Source: Zygnema cylindricum
Lineage: Eukaryota; Streptophyta; Zygnematophyceae; Zygnematales; Zygnemataceae
Direction of reading: 5' to 3'
NCBI GenBank assembly: GCA_037447655.1
Contig: JBBHKE010001022.1
Span: 1-64,000, forward strand
DNA: 64,000 nt
Both the position numbers and the translations under genes were made by a program. Shown in pieces: positions 13,101 through 26,644 of this stretch. Numbering within the stretch: position 1 is the stretch's first letter; each line of letters begins with the position of its first letter. The notes under the pieces are model-generated. The model worked only from the letters and a program-made list of their open reading frames with translations, had not been told where the DNA came from and did not search any database.

Positions 13101-16100
13101 AATTGCAGAGGTATACCAAAAGATGAGGACAGTTTTCTTCAACTGAGCCATGCAATGGACTGTTCTAACAAAAAACCTTGAATAAAATTAGTTCAAAAAC
13201 GAACGTGGTGACTAGGACTTTGGATAATACTTCAACGACATTTTCCCAACCAGAAGTTATTCAATAATTCACCAAACTGATAATACCCTGATTTGCTAAA
13301 AAATATTCCATGTTCTTGAGCAAAAAAGATCTTCCAACACTGTGATGACTGTTTGGATTTACTTTCATTGACAAATCTTACCTGAGAATCACCATAACTG
13401 GAACCCACAAATACAACTCCATTATCCAAATATGAGAGAGTCGAAGCAGCGGAAGTCTCTCCCAACTGCTCAATTTTCAGTCCAAGTACACTGAACAGAA
13501 AAATTCAATGGAACCAAAGGAACAATCAGCAATTAAGTATACAATTAGAGAGCCGATTTTGAAAGATAACACCGATCAGACAAACAGATTTCTGGTAAGC
13601 TATAACGTATTTATGTTTTCATTCTTCAGTAAATGGTAAAGATAAGCTCCATATAGAATATCTAAAGAGCAGAAACCTATCAAACTACACAAACCACCCA
13701 GATAAACCGGAAAACGAATTTAAACACTGAATTTGAGCACAAAGTTCAACATGCATGTGGACATGGGCACACGCGTGAAGCGGTACGTATTTCAGTTCAG
13801 GTTGAAAATGAGTTTGAAGACAAAATTGAACATTAATGAGACAAAACATGAGTTCAACTGTAACCTTGAATATGGGGAGAATGGATAAATTAAAGAAAGC
13901 GCCTATTGAAACTATCAGCAAATTGTCTCACCCAGTAAAAATAAGCACAAAGCATAAACACAAAAAGACAAAAAAATCAGTATCTTTTTTTGGATAACCC
14001 CCCTTCAAAATGAAGCAAGGGTTCTTTGTGTTATCGTACAAACTTAGATGATTAATTTAATCTCAAAGGCTTTATCGCAATAGAAGACATTATGCTACTC
14101 CTACTGGCCTCTCAATCAAACAAAGGAAACGTCAAACCAAATCACAAATCAAGTCAAACCGAATCACAGGATCACCAAATCAAGTCAACGGACAGATTCA
14201 ATCTAATAGAGAGAGCTCAGACATTTATGAACTAAAAATCAAAACCCGTCAATCTCAAGCAACTTTATTTATATGGCAAGTGTTTCCTCTAATCCTTGCA
14301 GCTTTGAAGGGAATCACTTGAGCTTTGCCATCCAACATCGATGGACTTCAGGAGAATTTACCTTGTAACTCTAAACTCTAGCAAAATAACCAATAAACTG
14401 AAAACCCAAACATGGAGAGTAGTGCTAAAACCTACCGTTCCTTGTCGTGCGTAATAACAAGAAGATGTAGTATACCCGTATGATCGCTCAAAAGGTATCG
14501 AGACCCATCGGGATCCACTCTGCCATACGCTTTTGTAATAGACTGCAATTAAGCTAAAAAAACCGTTAACAACATTTGCTCCTATTGACATTCTCAATAT
14601 GTGCAAACTAGACATTGCTAGAAATTTCTAAGTTGTTGTTTTTAGCTTTTTTTACATCTTTAAGTTTTTTCCAAATCACCATAACTTATTATGTGACATT
14701 TTTCAGCTTTTCTAACCTTTTATTAGAACTTCCAAAAACCTTCTCACTTCTTCCACGTTATTGAACTTCCTAGCATTGTCAGGATTTCTACCATCTTACG
14801 TTTGAAATACTCATTCGAATAAGCCAGAAGCCAGACACAAATTGCTTTGCCAAGACTATTATTTCAACAAACAACTTACTGTATCATGATGTTTCATGAT
14901 TGGTGAGAAGTGCCTTCTCTAACTTGTTGGACCCAAACCAAGCCGGCTTTATATCATAGTTGTTACTTCCCTTAATCAACAAGACAAAATAATAAACATG
15001 GAAAAAAAAGTGATATTGTTCTTACAGGTCGCATACTAATTGCTTTGAAAACAGCTCCGTTATGATAAACAATTGTCTGTTCTCCGATAATAATTGCTCC
15101 TCCAAGAGGCATTGGAACCGGTATTATAAGTCCTGCCCCACTGTCCAAATTACTTTGTACCCATGGTCCCGGGGCAAAATCTTTCTCCTTCAAATTCACT
15201 TCATATGTTTTCACATGTCGAGCCTCTTTATTGTCCTGAAAAGAAAAAGGAAAAAAAAAGACTTTTCACAGGTCTCAAAATCTGATTTTCCGAGCCTTTT
15301 CCAGGACAAGGACTGGACTCGATGGGATGCTGAAAAAGGTGCCAAAAAGAAAAAAAACAGAAAAATTGGCGATAAGATTAGAACCGATCCCGTAAAAACA
15401 AAAAAAATGACATTTACCTGATAAAGAACCGCAATTACAGGTCTAGGAGTCCCATAGAGGAATTTAATGTCTAACACCTGCAACTCTTCCAGTCTGGGAA
15501 GACCCTTCATTTTCCGCCCCACAAAAAGCCCGAGGATTTTAGAAAATGGAGAAAGAAGCCAATTTTTTTTTTCTTTTCTTTTCTTTTTTTTTCTTTTCTT
15601 AATAAAAGCATAAATTTAAAAAGCTTAGGAGGCTTAAGCAAGCCTAAAGCATACGACAATAAAAAAATGTTTTGTTGGTAAACAGATCAACTGGACAAAG
15701 AAAACAAAAACTTTCTATACACATACTGTTGTTATTTTGGAGTCTGCACACATGTTGTAACTACCCCTAATAATATAGAAGTAAGATTAACAGAGTACTG
15801 ATGCATTAAAATCCTCATGCAAAAACAATCTTGACTTATAAGAATCAGCTTCCAGAGACTGATAAGCAAAACATTTACAAAAGTGGGAACAGGAGCCTTA
15901 CACAATGAATCGTTATTAGAGTAAAGATACTACCGTGGGATTTATATTAGTTTTATTATTTCTATTCACTTCTGAATGACATGAAACATTTAAAGGTTTA
16001 GCGTTAAGAAAAAAAACAGCTGTTGTCATTGATACTAATTTATGTACAAGGCGTAAAATTTAGGGCCACTGATATAGTGTCACAACACACGGTGTACAAT

Positions 16101-18916
16101 GCAAATGTGAATAGACTACTGAAATTTTTCTATGCACATACGAAGATCCGAATATGCTAAATGGCATCCTCACACCTACAGGAATTCCCAAGTTTTTTTT
16201 ACCTGTTTTAATCATTTGTTTTACGTTTCTGTTAATACCGTAAAAAAAAAAAAAAAACTAAGGTTCCAACTATCAAGATTCCAACACTGACAACAGTTCG
16301 ATGGCATAGACAACCAAGGCTGGCAAAATAGTTGAGGAATTTTCCAGCGAGCGCAGGAAAGTTTGCACAACGTTGCAGCGGCAGGTTGCTTTACAGTTAC
16401 ATACTAACGTCTCTGTCTACTATTCAAGTTTTGTATTGACCCCTTCATCTACACTAAACTTAGGGAACCGTGAATGGCTATTAGCGTCAATGATTTTTTT
16501 GCCATTTCAATCAACTTTTCTACATGCACACGTGTCCAATTTCCATTTCGAAACAACCAATCCAAAGGTAAGATCTTTACCTTTCCATGCAACCATCAGA
16601 TTAACAATCCGACAAGTAAGCACGGAAAAAAAATGGTTTAAAGTGGCAGAAAAAACATTGATACTGATAACGATTCACAGTGTCGTATTAGAGATTGTAC
16701 CAATTCCCTTTGACATATCGTGATATAATACGGTAAGCGTATCCTATCCAGGTCAGATAAATTCCATTCGCGATACAATATCACACGTAATAGGTGCTCA
16801 ATACAGAGATATGGGATAAACCTTGTAGTATAATGCACAGTAATACAGCTACAGTGACACAAGGTACAGTACTTCCTGTATCTGGCTTTTTATTATGTGA
16901 ACAACCATAAAGCATCCATGGTCCATTTTATCTCAGAAATCATCCCTGTCAACTAAACAGTTTCACAGTCCACCCAAAATTGTAGGGTTTCAACATTCTT
17001 GATAGTAGGTCAGGCTTGCCATAACATTAAATATGTACTTTTTTCCGTTTCATATTCCTGGTTTTTTTTTTGGGTCGCCAAACTAATATCGGGCTCGATA
17101 TGAAAACAAGTAATGATGTGTCAAGGGGCAAAGCAAACATCCTGTATCGAATATCAAGAGATCATCCTTGATGTACATCATTTAAACTTACGTATGGAGT
17201 TCATCTAAACATGGCATTCAATAAGTTACAAAAATATTGCTGAGTAAAAACGCTAAGTTGGGAAAAGCTGTTGGTGTGAGTCATGCTACTGAAAACATTC
17301 TCTGTCAGGAAAAATCCTAAACGCCAAGGCTAAAGATTAGAAATTAATAGATCCACGCAACCATTTTATGAACAGACATCTACAACAAACTACCCCTTCT
17401 ATGACTTTTCCAAATAAACTTAATTGTAGTTTATTAGAATAAGAAGCTCTCTTGTCCAAATTTTCCAGAATCATAGAGTGGCATAGTTCCCTCTAATATA
17501 TGCATTAAAAACTGTAAAGGCACTGACCTTATGTTAAAAGCTTCCTTCAGAGCCCCTTTGTTGTCAATGGGAATAACCTTGAATAGTCCGTCATAAAGAT
17601 GTAACCCAATGAGGCGACACTCAGGGTCAACAATACCAATCTGTAAAAGCGAAAAAAAGGAGGGAAATCCCCACAAAAAGTCTGAGCAAGAATGTTGAAA
17701 AGCCTGGAATGCAAAACCTAATTAGACAGTAATGTAAGCCTGTAAATGGAAATAGTAAACCATTTTACGACACCTTTCCAAAAAGATAATGACCAAAATA
17801 TCAACTATTCTGACAAACATTTTGCACAAATCTGTTTTCCAACAACAGTCATAAATACCTGACGCTCAAAGACAAGGAAATATAAAAAAATGGAGCTTTC
17901 TCTCACTTAATTAATTGCCTTAACTTAAAAATAACTGGGTGTCCTTTCACATCTATATCACGAAATATTCTACCCACTTTCGTTTGTAAAAAGGGGACCA
18001 AAAAAATGGGGAGAAAAAATAAGACCTGTCCATTATCTGTTGGGCGACCGATTCGATCAGAAGCATCTCCCATGGACCTGTACAACAAGGAATAAACCAT
18101 TGATTTAGAATGAACCGGCTGAAAAAATTAAAAAGGATAGCATATCTGGCGCAGAAAAAGACAAAGGAAATTCTGACTGACTCAACCACAACATAAACAC
18201 ACTGTTTGCCCTTGAAATTCAAACGAGATCGATGCATTTAAACTCTAAAAAACTTTTTTTCAATAACATCGAATCATTTTGCTCTGGGGTGAAAAATGCA
18301 ATAAAAATAATTCCCTAGCCATTTTTTAGGATATGACAGTCTACTATGAGGATGCAGGACCCACAGACCCTCGAGGAAAGGAAGAAAAAAGAACGATTTG
18401 TAGCAAAAACATTCTCCAACTGGCAGTCAGATCACAGCGAGGGAGGGCTAGAGAGAAAGAAAATGGTGATGGATAAACTGTAGGTTTCCTTGTATGGATC
18501 GCACTCAAATCAACTTGTGCAAACTTAAAAGAGGAAATCAGAAAGAAAGGACATATAAAACAGAAAACTGAAACCAATGTCGTACCCTGAAACGTCCATA
18601 TTATTTGTCAATACACAGTTTCAGCAAAAAAAGGGCTACCATATGGGACATAAAACATGGAAAAACATTTTATCCCAACACATATGGGATTTACACTGAT
18701 GTTATCTGCATTTCGCTCCACTCCATCCAGCCTAAAGAAACGCTCACAATCACGCTTTGCAATAAACTCACAATGCACCCACTTCCTGGTTTCGTGCTAC
18801 ATCTCAAAACATGCAAAGACATACCTGGTGATGAGTTCCCCCTTTTCAGAGTCATACTCCAAAACACAAAACTTGTAACGCTCGGTACTAATGAACAGCC
18901 AGTCCTTATTCTCGGT
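4786..18916 (-). CDS. DDB1: DNA damage-binding protein 1, 17 exons, 5' end not found
   Basis: Exons, 5' to 3' on the minus strand: 18916-18825, 18077-18026, 17640-17528, 15493-15418, 15235-15026, 14542-14436, 13490-13382, 12786-12586, 11309-11094, 10557-10447, 9352-9077, 8558-8284, 7565-7409, 7022-6822, 6301-6017, 5658-5488, 5196-4786. Every border is GT-AG and all phases join; the exons total 3063 bases, 1020 residues plus stop, against about 1088 for plant DDB1. Landmarks in order: [133 protein letters not shown] and a C-terminal [12 protein letters not shown]1 has three beta-propellers and a C-terminal helical domain, and bridges CUL4 to substrate receptors in nuclear ubiquitin ligases for repair and signalling. 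The first ~70 residues were not located upstream of 18916. No internal stop or frameshift was seen. Confidence 0.97.
5884..5934 (-). pseudogene. Decayed copy of the end of a DDB1 exon, inside the next intron
   Basis: On the minus strand this ~50-base stretch reads GGGAGACCTGATGAAGAGTA, then AAGT and CATCTACAG. It closely resembles the last 50 bases of the exon at 6301-6017 (GGGAGACCTGATGAAGAGCA at the matching place). A TC-rich microsatellite (5938-6010) separates copy and source. It probably arose by local duplication; its frame is broken, so it is not used as an exon in this model. Confidence 0.75.
9429..9519. repeat. (CA)n/(TA)n microsatellite in a DDB1 intron
   Basis: Alternating CA, TA and ATACATAT tracts in the intron between exons 9352-9077 and 10557-10447. 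Confidence 0.9.
10006..10142. repeat. Poly-T tract in a DDB1 intron
   Basis: About 137 bases of almost pure T, with short A or G interruptions. On the coding strand of DDB1 it is poly-A. It could be the tail of a retroposed sequence or a slippage-expanded tract; true length is uncertain because such runs assemble poorly. Confidence 0.9.
11404..11602. mobile_element. MITE, TA-flanked, ~199 bp (best family example)
   Basis: The left end CACCGTGAATCGTTATTAGC and the inverse of the right end (CACCTTGAATCGTTATTAGC) form a terminal inverted repeat of over 20 bases. TA sits directly outside both ends (11402-11403 and 11603-11604), as expected for a TA target duplication. It lies in the DDB1 intron before exon 11309-11094 and has no coding capacity. 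TA duplications suggest Tc1/mariner-type mobilisation, but the TIR is not the classic Stowaway sequence. Confidence 0.85.
15901..16094. mobile_element. MITE, same TA-flanked family, ~194 bp
   Basis: Begins CACAATGAATCGTTATTAG and ends CACACGGTG, with TA outside each end (15899-15900, 16095-16096). It lies in the DDB1 intron between exons 17640-17528 and 15493-15418. Confidence 0.75.
16466..16682. mobile_element. MITE, same family, ~217 bp
   Basis: Left end CCGTGAATGGCTATTAGCG, right end GATAACGATTCACAGTG, forming inverted repeats of the 11404 family. TA flanks are not evident, so the borders are approximate. The 116-codon frame across it is an accident of the element. Confidence 0.7.
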
Positions 18917-18985
18917 CTGTATTTTCCCATAATACCCAAATTGACACAATACCCTAACATTTCAGCGAAAACCTAGTAAAGTATA

Positions 18986-19193
18986 CCGTGAATCACTATT
19001 AGCGTTAAAATACATTCAGTATGGAGTTAATTTAGTGTTATTAATTCTAAACTACATCCGAGCAACATGGACGATTTAAGTCTGAGTTAGTGTTATATAC
19101 AGAAAAAATAGTATTATTCACGTTAGTTTATGCCCAGAGGAGAAAAGATTGACACTGAGGTAAAGTTATTAACACTGACAGCAATTTACACAG
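18986..19193. mobile_element. MITE, same family, ~208 bp
   Basis: Left end CCGTGAATCACTATTAGCG after TA; right end GCAATTTACACAG before TA. It lies just upstream of the first recognised DDB1 exon. A second member follows almost immediately. Confidence 0.7.
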
Positions 19194-19195
19194 TA

Positions 19196-19423
19196 CGTCA
19201 TGAACCGCTATAAGCGTAAAACTAACAGCTATAAGCTAAAAATGATCATGGGGTTTATTTTAGTGTTATTTATTCTATTTTAAAGTCCGAAAAACGTGGA
19301 CAATCACCGACCGCTTGCTAGTGTTATGAGAGGAAAATTAGCATTACTAATCTTATCTTATGTTCTGAGGGCAAAGAAAGGCGACAACAAATGAGTGTTT
19401 TTAACCCTAAAGGCAACTCACAA
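19196..19423. mobile_element. MITE, same family, head-to-tail with the previous copy
   Basis: Begins CGTCATGAACCGCTATAAGCG straight after the TA that closes the previous copy, and ends near AGGCAACTCACAACA before TA. Internal sequence (GGTTTATTTTAGTGTTATT) matches the neighbour. The right border is diverged. Confidence 0.6.
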
Positions 19424-21557
19424 CATATATCTCCACAGCGAACTTACACATTTACCGGGCTATTATTTAAACCAGCATAAAGTTAAGAATTAAAAATTCA
19501 TGAGAAAAAGCATGGCTTTCACGCCAACTAGTGGGCAGAAACTGCAAGGGGGCCTTAAGTTTATGTCTAATTATTTATATGCTTAGAGGAAAATACAAAA
19601 AAGAAAGTACATCACAAAGTTTTTGGCCATGATATTTTGTACGTTCAAGCATACATGTTTATTTGAGCAATACTTTTGCCCCGCAAGTAGTAATGTACAT
19701 CGAATAGGTTTTGCCGATAAACGATCTGTACTTTTTCTAGGGGTCACAATAATCTATACATCGATGTGATATATTCAGAGGCCGATGATCGTGATATATC
19801 AAGGCTGATATCACAATATCATCTATACACACTAAAATTAACATTTCAGCTCCAAAAGACTAAAAACCGGCCAGAAAATACTGTAATAAAAAAGAGAAGG
19901 AACGCAGTCTATCAACGTCCTAGGTCAGTTGGTTACAGTGACATATCCATTACCGTAAGATTGAAGGTTCAATACTTGTGCAGGCCATAATAGTTTTATG
20001 AGGCATATATCTATATTTTTATTGAAAAAAAATGGCAGACAACATGACAAATGTTACTCTTACCAATTTAGCCTTTGCTTAATTCTTTATAAATGAAAAA
20101 CAATCTTCCTTTAAAAAAAATGGCAGGCAACATGACCAGATGCTACTAGAAAAAAGAGGAAAGGAGAAGAAGAGCGGAGGAGATTATGAGATTGTATTGT
20201 TTCGGTGAAGGGCTTTCAGAGAAGGTTAAACTTAGACGGCATAAGCTCGATACATGTAGAACCGTAGGACGTCTCTCCTTTGACCCTAACTCATCCGTTG
20301 ACAGAATACAAAAAAAATGAGGTTTACGTAATCTAACAAAACGGACGGAACCTTGGGGCATTTGGTCTTTTGCAATACTGCGGATTTTTTAAAGTTCATT
20401 CTGCTGTAAATGAGGTGTAAGTTAAAAAAAAAATGGACTTCTAACGCCTAAATAGGAAAAAACTCTCCATAGTTCAACTCGTAGTCGTATTTGCGATTTT
20501 CGGTTTTAAAAAGAATATTGAGGCGTGCATTCGCCATTCGTGGACAAATGGTGAATGACTTTAGATTTAAGGGTTTTGTCCTTTTGCAAACCCGAAAGAC
20601 CCAACGGCGAACTAAATTAGTTTTAACAACGCCATTACAATCGAGAGTTTTTCTGCCTGGAAAATCATAAAGTAGTGTTTATAATACTATACAACAAAAT
20701 TGACTACGATCCACCAAGTCCCTCAACACTAAGTTAGTGTTAAATATTACAATTTTGTATTTGCATGCACTAATAACGACATGCAGTAGGTACATGTACT
20801 TCTACCTTTGTACTATGCTAGTACAATTCAATCGTTCCGTCAACTTTGATCAAACGGTAAACGAGTGGTAACAAAAGATGTGTCCGAAAATGGCAACTCC
20901 AAGCCCTTTTCTTCACGTTAAAGGCAACAATTTATTATTTTACCTCTGTCTTTATCACTTCCTTCTCTTAATGTATAAAATCAATCTCCAAGAAACACAT
21001 TCGAAAAATAGATGTTTTGTATGCCTCAGTTATACAAAAACTATGAAACTTAACCCTTTGGTGCTTTTGTCAACTGTGCGAGTGGATCGGTTTTTGCATT
21101 TGCAGAATAGTTTTACCGGAAAAATTCTATATGGTAGGTATTCTTAAAATGAATGCAGCCATTGTGGTTTAACTTTGTCCTTTTTTTGGCACTCGTACTG
21201 GGGACATGTTATAACTGGAAGGAGTTTTGACTTTTTGTGAGGAAAGTGTTCAAGGTGACAGCGAAAGTGAAAATGATCTTTTAATTGGCCAAATTTTACA
21301 GGTCCTGAGAACTCCAGAATATAGGACATTTGGTCTATAATTTGACGTATTTTTTTATTTAGCACGTCTCAAGCTGTTTGTTATGATTTATGATGTTTGT
21401 AAAACTTTTTGTTCCTTTTTTTTGGCAAACACCTGCGCGACTATTTTTCCTTACCAAAGACTTTCCGTTCTTCGTCTTTTTTGTTTTCTTTTTAGCTTAT
21501 ATGTTTTAATTGTACACCTTATATATTTTTTTTAAATAGTTTGCCGATGTGGTGTAT
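19424..21557. other. Region upstream of the recognised DDB1 exons; no gene assigned
   Basis: DDB1 exon 1, its start codon and promoter are expected here or further upstream, but nothing on the minus strand matched the conserved DDB1 N-terminus. A degenerate MITE fragment with ACTAATAACGACATGCAG is at about 20680-20790. The 71-codon minus frame at 20146-20361 resembles nothing known. The region ends at the first copia LTR. Confidence 0.4.
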
Positions 21558-22022
21558 TGGAATTCGAAATTCCGTGTTACTATTAAGCCACTATGTTTTA
21601 GTTAGTCTTCTTTGCTTGTTAGTTAAGTCCTAGAACACTAAGTCTTAAATCTACTACTTTAATTAGTGTTTTTGCACTTTCTCGTAGTTTTTTGTACATA
21701 TTTTTTTAGAGTAGAAAGGTTCTCAATAACTCTTGGAATCTTTCTAATTAATGATTCTCTCCACCACTCCTAGATCTACCTAGATTAGTTCTACCTAACT
21801 AGTTCTACCTTCACCTTGTATATTGCAACTTCCACGTTTGAGTTTCTCTATAAAAACCTCAAACAGCTCATTGTTCTTTTAGTCACTACAAAGCTTAAAT
21901 TCACGACAGCCTTCTTTTGTCTCTTACTATTTTTTTGGTTGGTTTCAATTTCCTCTATTTTTTTCTCTTTTTTTCCTTCGCATCATTTTACCCTTCCTTG
22001 CTTTATGGCCGCTAACTTATTA
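21558..22022 (+). repeat. 5' LTR of the degraded copia element
   Basis: Starts TGGAATTCGAAATTCCGTG and ends near GCCGCTAACTTATTA. It aligns along its length with 26645-27094, sharing GTTAGTTAAGTCCTA, CACTAAGTCTTAA and CTTCACCTTGTATATTGC. The near-palindromic TGGAATTCGAAATTCC marks the outer edge of both copies. Confidence 0.85.
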
Positions 22023-23059
22023 GGTTATGAGCCTATGGCTCTTTCCATAGCAAACTCAATTCGTAAATTGAAAAGAGAAGGTTTTTATAACCGGAAATCG
22101 TAAATGTAGCATTTCTTTAGCTTTTAGAAACTGTTGGTTCATATTTTCAGAGATGTATGAGTACCAATCTTTCCCGCTGAGGATGAAGACGATTTAAGCC
22201 ACTCAATTCGCCATCATAGCGTAGAGAGAAAGATTCTGTCGCGTTATCACACCTCATACTGTCATTGGACTAGACCATTGCGGATTCAGTTCAAAGTGCC
22301 ACAACTACTAACGAAGCGTGATTGCTTTTACGCGTCGCACATGATACAAACATGTGGCCACATACGTAGCGCCTTGCGCAAATAATTTGTAGGGCTTAAA
22401 AATAAAAAAATGAAGATATGTTGTCATTTATCCAATAAGTACAGTTATTTGCTCATAGACTTAAAAGTTTTAACTACCCTATGACCCATAAAGATCTCAA
22501 TAGCCTCGGTTTAGCCGGATTGCCGCCCAACATTGAGACTTGTGTTAGTACAGCTGAAAAAAATCCTTCAAACGTCACTTTATTTAATCTCACTAACCAA
22601 CTTGTCTTTGGGGAAAACAAGCAAAAGTTTAAAAAATTTGCCACGTTATCTGACGGTTCGGAGCTAACACTTTCGTCGAAAAGATATCTATTCCAAGTGC
22701 GGAAGGATCTACAATTTTCTACGAATATTGCAAAATAAAAGATCATAAAATTGACACGTGTCTAACACTCGCCCGAAAGCGTGAACGTGCAACAGGCGGC
22801 GGTCACAACAAATCTAGTCCTCATAATCCAAGAGTGTCAATTTAATCGCCTATCGTGCCAACACTGTACAGGTAGTCCGGACACGCAAATGCAACATTCA
22901 TTACACCACTTTATGGTCCTTTTCCCACTATATACCAGATGATACCAAATCAATTCCATTTTTTGCCGCCCTTATCTTTGTCGCTCCTTGAAACTTCCAA
23001 ACCTGGAGCTCCCACCAGTAAAGAATCACCCGCTCTCACGCCTCCCAATTCCATACCCG

Positions 23060-26000
23060 CTTCTATTCCACAAATGGATCATGGGTATGGTTCAGCTCAT
23101 CAGGTATTGATTCTGAATGGTTGATTAATACGGGCCCTTCTCACCACATGTTGTGTCATAAATCAAACATCATTAATCTCATTAAGCTTTTTGTCCCTGT
23201 AACCATTGTGCTTGGCAATAATTTTGTTCTATCATCAAAAATTGTGGGACTGGTGGTTATTAATTCGAATATTTGTTTTTTACCATCTTATTGTACGTCT
23301 ATTAATTCCACCAACTCAAAAGAGATCTATTCTCTGCAAGGACATCCCTACAAACTAGAAGTTTTGGCGTTATTACTGAAAACATCGTTTGTTTTTTTTC
23401 ATCCAACCACATTCCCCCTGGAGGGGGCACGGAATGTGGTAATCTCTCCGTTTTTATTCATATAAAGATTTAGAGAATGCAAATTTATCAAACTCCTCTC
23501 CCTTTCCTCTATTTTTCGAAAACGACATTTGAGATTCGACCATTTGAATAGAGCTAGTCTAGCCACCCTTAGGAAGGGCCTTGTTTTAGGAATTGATCCC
23601 TTTAATACAACAAAGCCTGATTTTTGCCATGGAATTGATGGCAAAATGCCTCATATTTCTTTTCTTTCAATTTCATTTAATCTAAATCTTCTCTTGGTTT
23701 ATTTCATAATGGTGGGTGTGGCCTGATGAGAGTACCAAGCATGGGTGGATTTGTGTAATTTATTACATTCATTGAGGATTACTTTTGCTTCACCCACATA
23801 TCTTTCATGAAATAAGAATTTAAATCTTTTACTCAGTTTAAAACTTTTAAATCCCTTGTTGAAAATCAATTTCCCACTAGCATCAAAATCTTGCGAAGTG
23901 ATAAAGGTGGTGAAGACATGTCTAATGAATTTCCGGAATTCCTGTCAACATGTGGCATAATTCATCAAACTTTCTCTCCATATTGCCCTCAACAAAATGA
24001 GGATGCTGAAAGGCTTAATCGCACTTTCTTTGACACGGTTCGATCCATGTTGCACTTTGCTTCTTTACCTCCCTCTTTTTGGGGTGAAGCATAACTAACG
24101 GTTTCTTATGCAACAAATAGGGCCCCCATATTGGCTCTACCAAACAAAACACCGTTTGAAGCGTGGTATGGCACACCGTTTGAAGCGTGGTATGGCAAAA
24201 ACCGGATATACATCACTTTTGTATATTTGGAAATGCGGCGTACTACAAAATTCTTACCAATTCCTACGGAAAATGGAGTGTTAGAGCAATTAAAGGTGTT
24301 TTTGTCGAGTATGCACCAAATTCTAAAGAGTATCGCATGTGGTGTCCTACGACCCACCGTGTCATTATTGCGTTTGATGTCATCGTTAATGAAGCTTCGT
24401 TAATTTGCCAAATCTTACCTGATCTCCTTTTAACCCCTCTCGATCATAAATTTCCCATACCTAATTAGTTGCCCATTAATCCTCTAATTCTTTTTTTGTC
24501 TTGTAGTAACAATCCAACGACCACAAAATCAGACGTCGTTTCTACAAATTTTGAGAGACTGGCAAAAAATTTGTCTGCGTAATTTGCGTCCCTGACAACA
24601 AAACCTATTATAATGACATGCCAGCCAGCAGCCACGTTTCTACAAATTTTGAGAGATTAGCAAAATTTTCGTCTGCGTAATTTGCATCCTTGACAACAAA
24701 ACCTATTATAGTGATATGCCAGCGAAGAGCCACTCTATCAATCGTATTTTTAAATGGTCCTTTGCTGACAATCAATTTAACCTTGTTAATCCCATCGCAT
24801 CACCTTGTCCGAGCGAAAGCGTGGCGCTTCCTATGCAAGGCCAAATTCCGCCTATGTCAACCAACTTAATTTCTACTGACAACCGACGCTAATCTCTGTT
24901 CCTACTACGGTGATATCCTTTGGCGCTATCCTCCACGTCAAAAACCTTAACACTTTTTCCAACAAATGACATTACTCTTCAACAAAATGTATAGGGCAGT
25001 AGTTGACCTGTTTGTCTATTTTAGAAGGTAACACAAAATCTTGCTCACGCTAACCTTCTTGATGTCAGAGACCGCCGCCAAGATTAAAAGTTCTCCTCAA
25101 ATGCCCAAATGCAGACACGTGGCGTCTTGTCGCTAATGAAGAATACCAAGCGCTCATGTCAAATCAGACTTGAATACTTTGAGGGTTGTCACCCAACCAT
25201 TGCGGCATTGTTTCCAAATGGGTGTCAAAGTCAGAAAAGCTGCGGATGGGGCAATTCAACGGTACAAAACGCCCTTCATGGTGAAAGGTTATTCGTAGAC
25301 AAAAGGAGTTGATTACAATAAAACTTTTGCATTGTCGCCAAATTCGAATCTATTCTTACTGTTTTGTCACTAGCGGCTATACATGAGTGGCGGCTATACA
25401 TGACTGGGAATTTCATCAGTTCTACGTAAAAATTGGCATTTTACAAAGAAACCTTGACAAAGATATTTACATGGAACAAGATCTAAGATATTTTATAGCC
25501 GGCAACGAATCTTCGGTTTGTCAATTACACAAATCTTTTTCTTTAATAAGTGCCACACGTGTGGCATAAAACACTTGTTGTCGCTTTATTAGAAGATGGT
25601 TTTGGAGAAATTTGTGCAGATTTTGGTATTTACATTTAAAGTACGGGTGAGAACTTAGCAAGCGTTATTATTTACGTTAATGATTTAATTCTTGCTGGTT
25701 CTAGTCGTAAAGAAATTGACAAAGTCAAAACCATGTTAGCGTCTCGTTGGCATATGACGAATTTGGGCGACCTTGATTACTGTCTAGGTATTAGTATTAT
25801 AAGAAATAGTTCTAAGTATCTTTTACAAATGAGCCAAAAACATTATATCTTTGACTTTTAAGGTACTTTTGCACGTTCGATTGCCATCCAGTTTCCACAC
25901 CTCTCGATCCAAACACCACGCTTAGTAGAAAACCCTCCAGTGGAAATGCACAAGGCGATATAGGGTCCCTCTCTCAGGTCATTGTCTGCAAATTGATGTA

Positions 26001-26618
26001 TGCATGTTAAGGTCTCTACCAGATGTTTTCATTGTCGTGTTCATCTTCTCTCAATTTTCTCATTCGGCATCCCTCACCCATATCAATGCCGCCAAACGTG
26101 TCTTTCGATATCTCCAAGGCACCAAGCATCTTCGCCTAACCTTTTCTCTTCCTCTTTCCTCTTCTCCCTTTTCCTCTTCCTTTTCTCTGCCCGATTCTTC
26201 TTTTGTTGGCTTTTGTGGTGCGGATTGGGGAAATCAAACGAATGAACAGCAACCCAATTATGGTACCTGTTTATCCATTGGTGGTGGTTTTGTTTCATGG
26301 TCTTCCCAAAAACAACCTACCGTTCCTCCTTTTTCAACCGAAGTTGAATACATGCCGGATCTCTCCTTTCATCAAACCACTCCCACTCTTATCTTTTGTG
26401 TTTCTCAAGGCGCTTTGGCCTTAATAAAAAATACCATTTATCACACTCGTACGAAACATATCGATATTCAATATCACTTCACTCGTGAAAAAATCGTCGA
26501 TTGTACCATTTTGTTCTCCCATTGCACCAGTGCGAACCAACTTGCTGATTTCCTTATCAAACCTCACCTTTACCCATTGTTTGAAAAACATCTTTCTCCC
26601 TTTCGACTTTGTGGCTAA
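23060..26618 (+). pseudogene. Degenerate copia pol (protease, integrase, RT, RNase H)
   Basis: Recognisable pieces in order: a protease-like block with WLINTGPSHHM where copia has D-[ST]-G-A (23100-23300); integrase blocks LRSDKGGED, PYCPQQNEDAERLNRT and PPSFWGEA (about 23880-24090), then PFEAWYG, doubled by a 24-base in-frame tandem copy (24149-24196); the RT active-site region IIYVNDLILAG with LGDLDYCLGI (about 25660-25860); and RNase H with RVFRYLQGTKH, CGADWG, FVSWSSQKQP, TEVEYM and TRTKHIDIQYH (26004-26618). The RT motif YVDD has become YVND, losing a catalytic aspartate, and pieces lie in different frames. It cannot encode active enzymes. Confidence 0.85.
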
Positions 26619-26644
26619 TCCGTGCTTCAATCGAAAGGGGAAAT

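Noticed and set aside
20146-20361. Minus-strand 71-codon frame as DDB1 exon 1
   Set aside because: No match to the conserved DDB1 N-terminus and no donor in a compatible phase.
21060-21147. LHLQNSFTGKI as an upstream LRR exon of the fusion gene
   Set aside because: One residue short of the LRR spacing, and not a 72-base phase-2 exon like the others.
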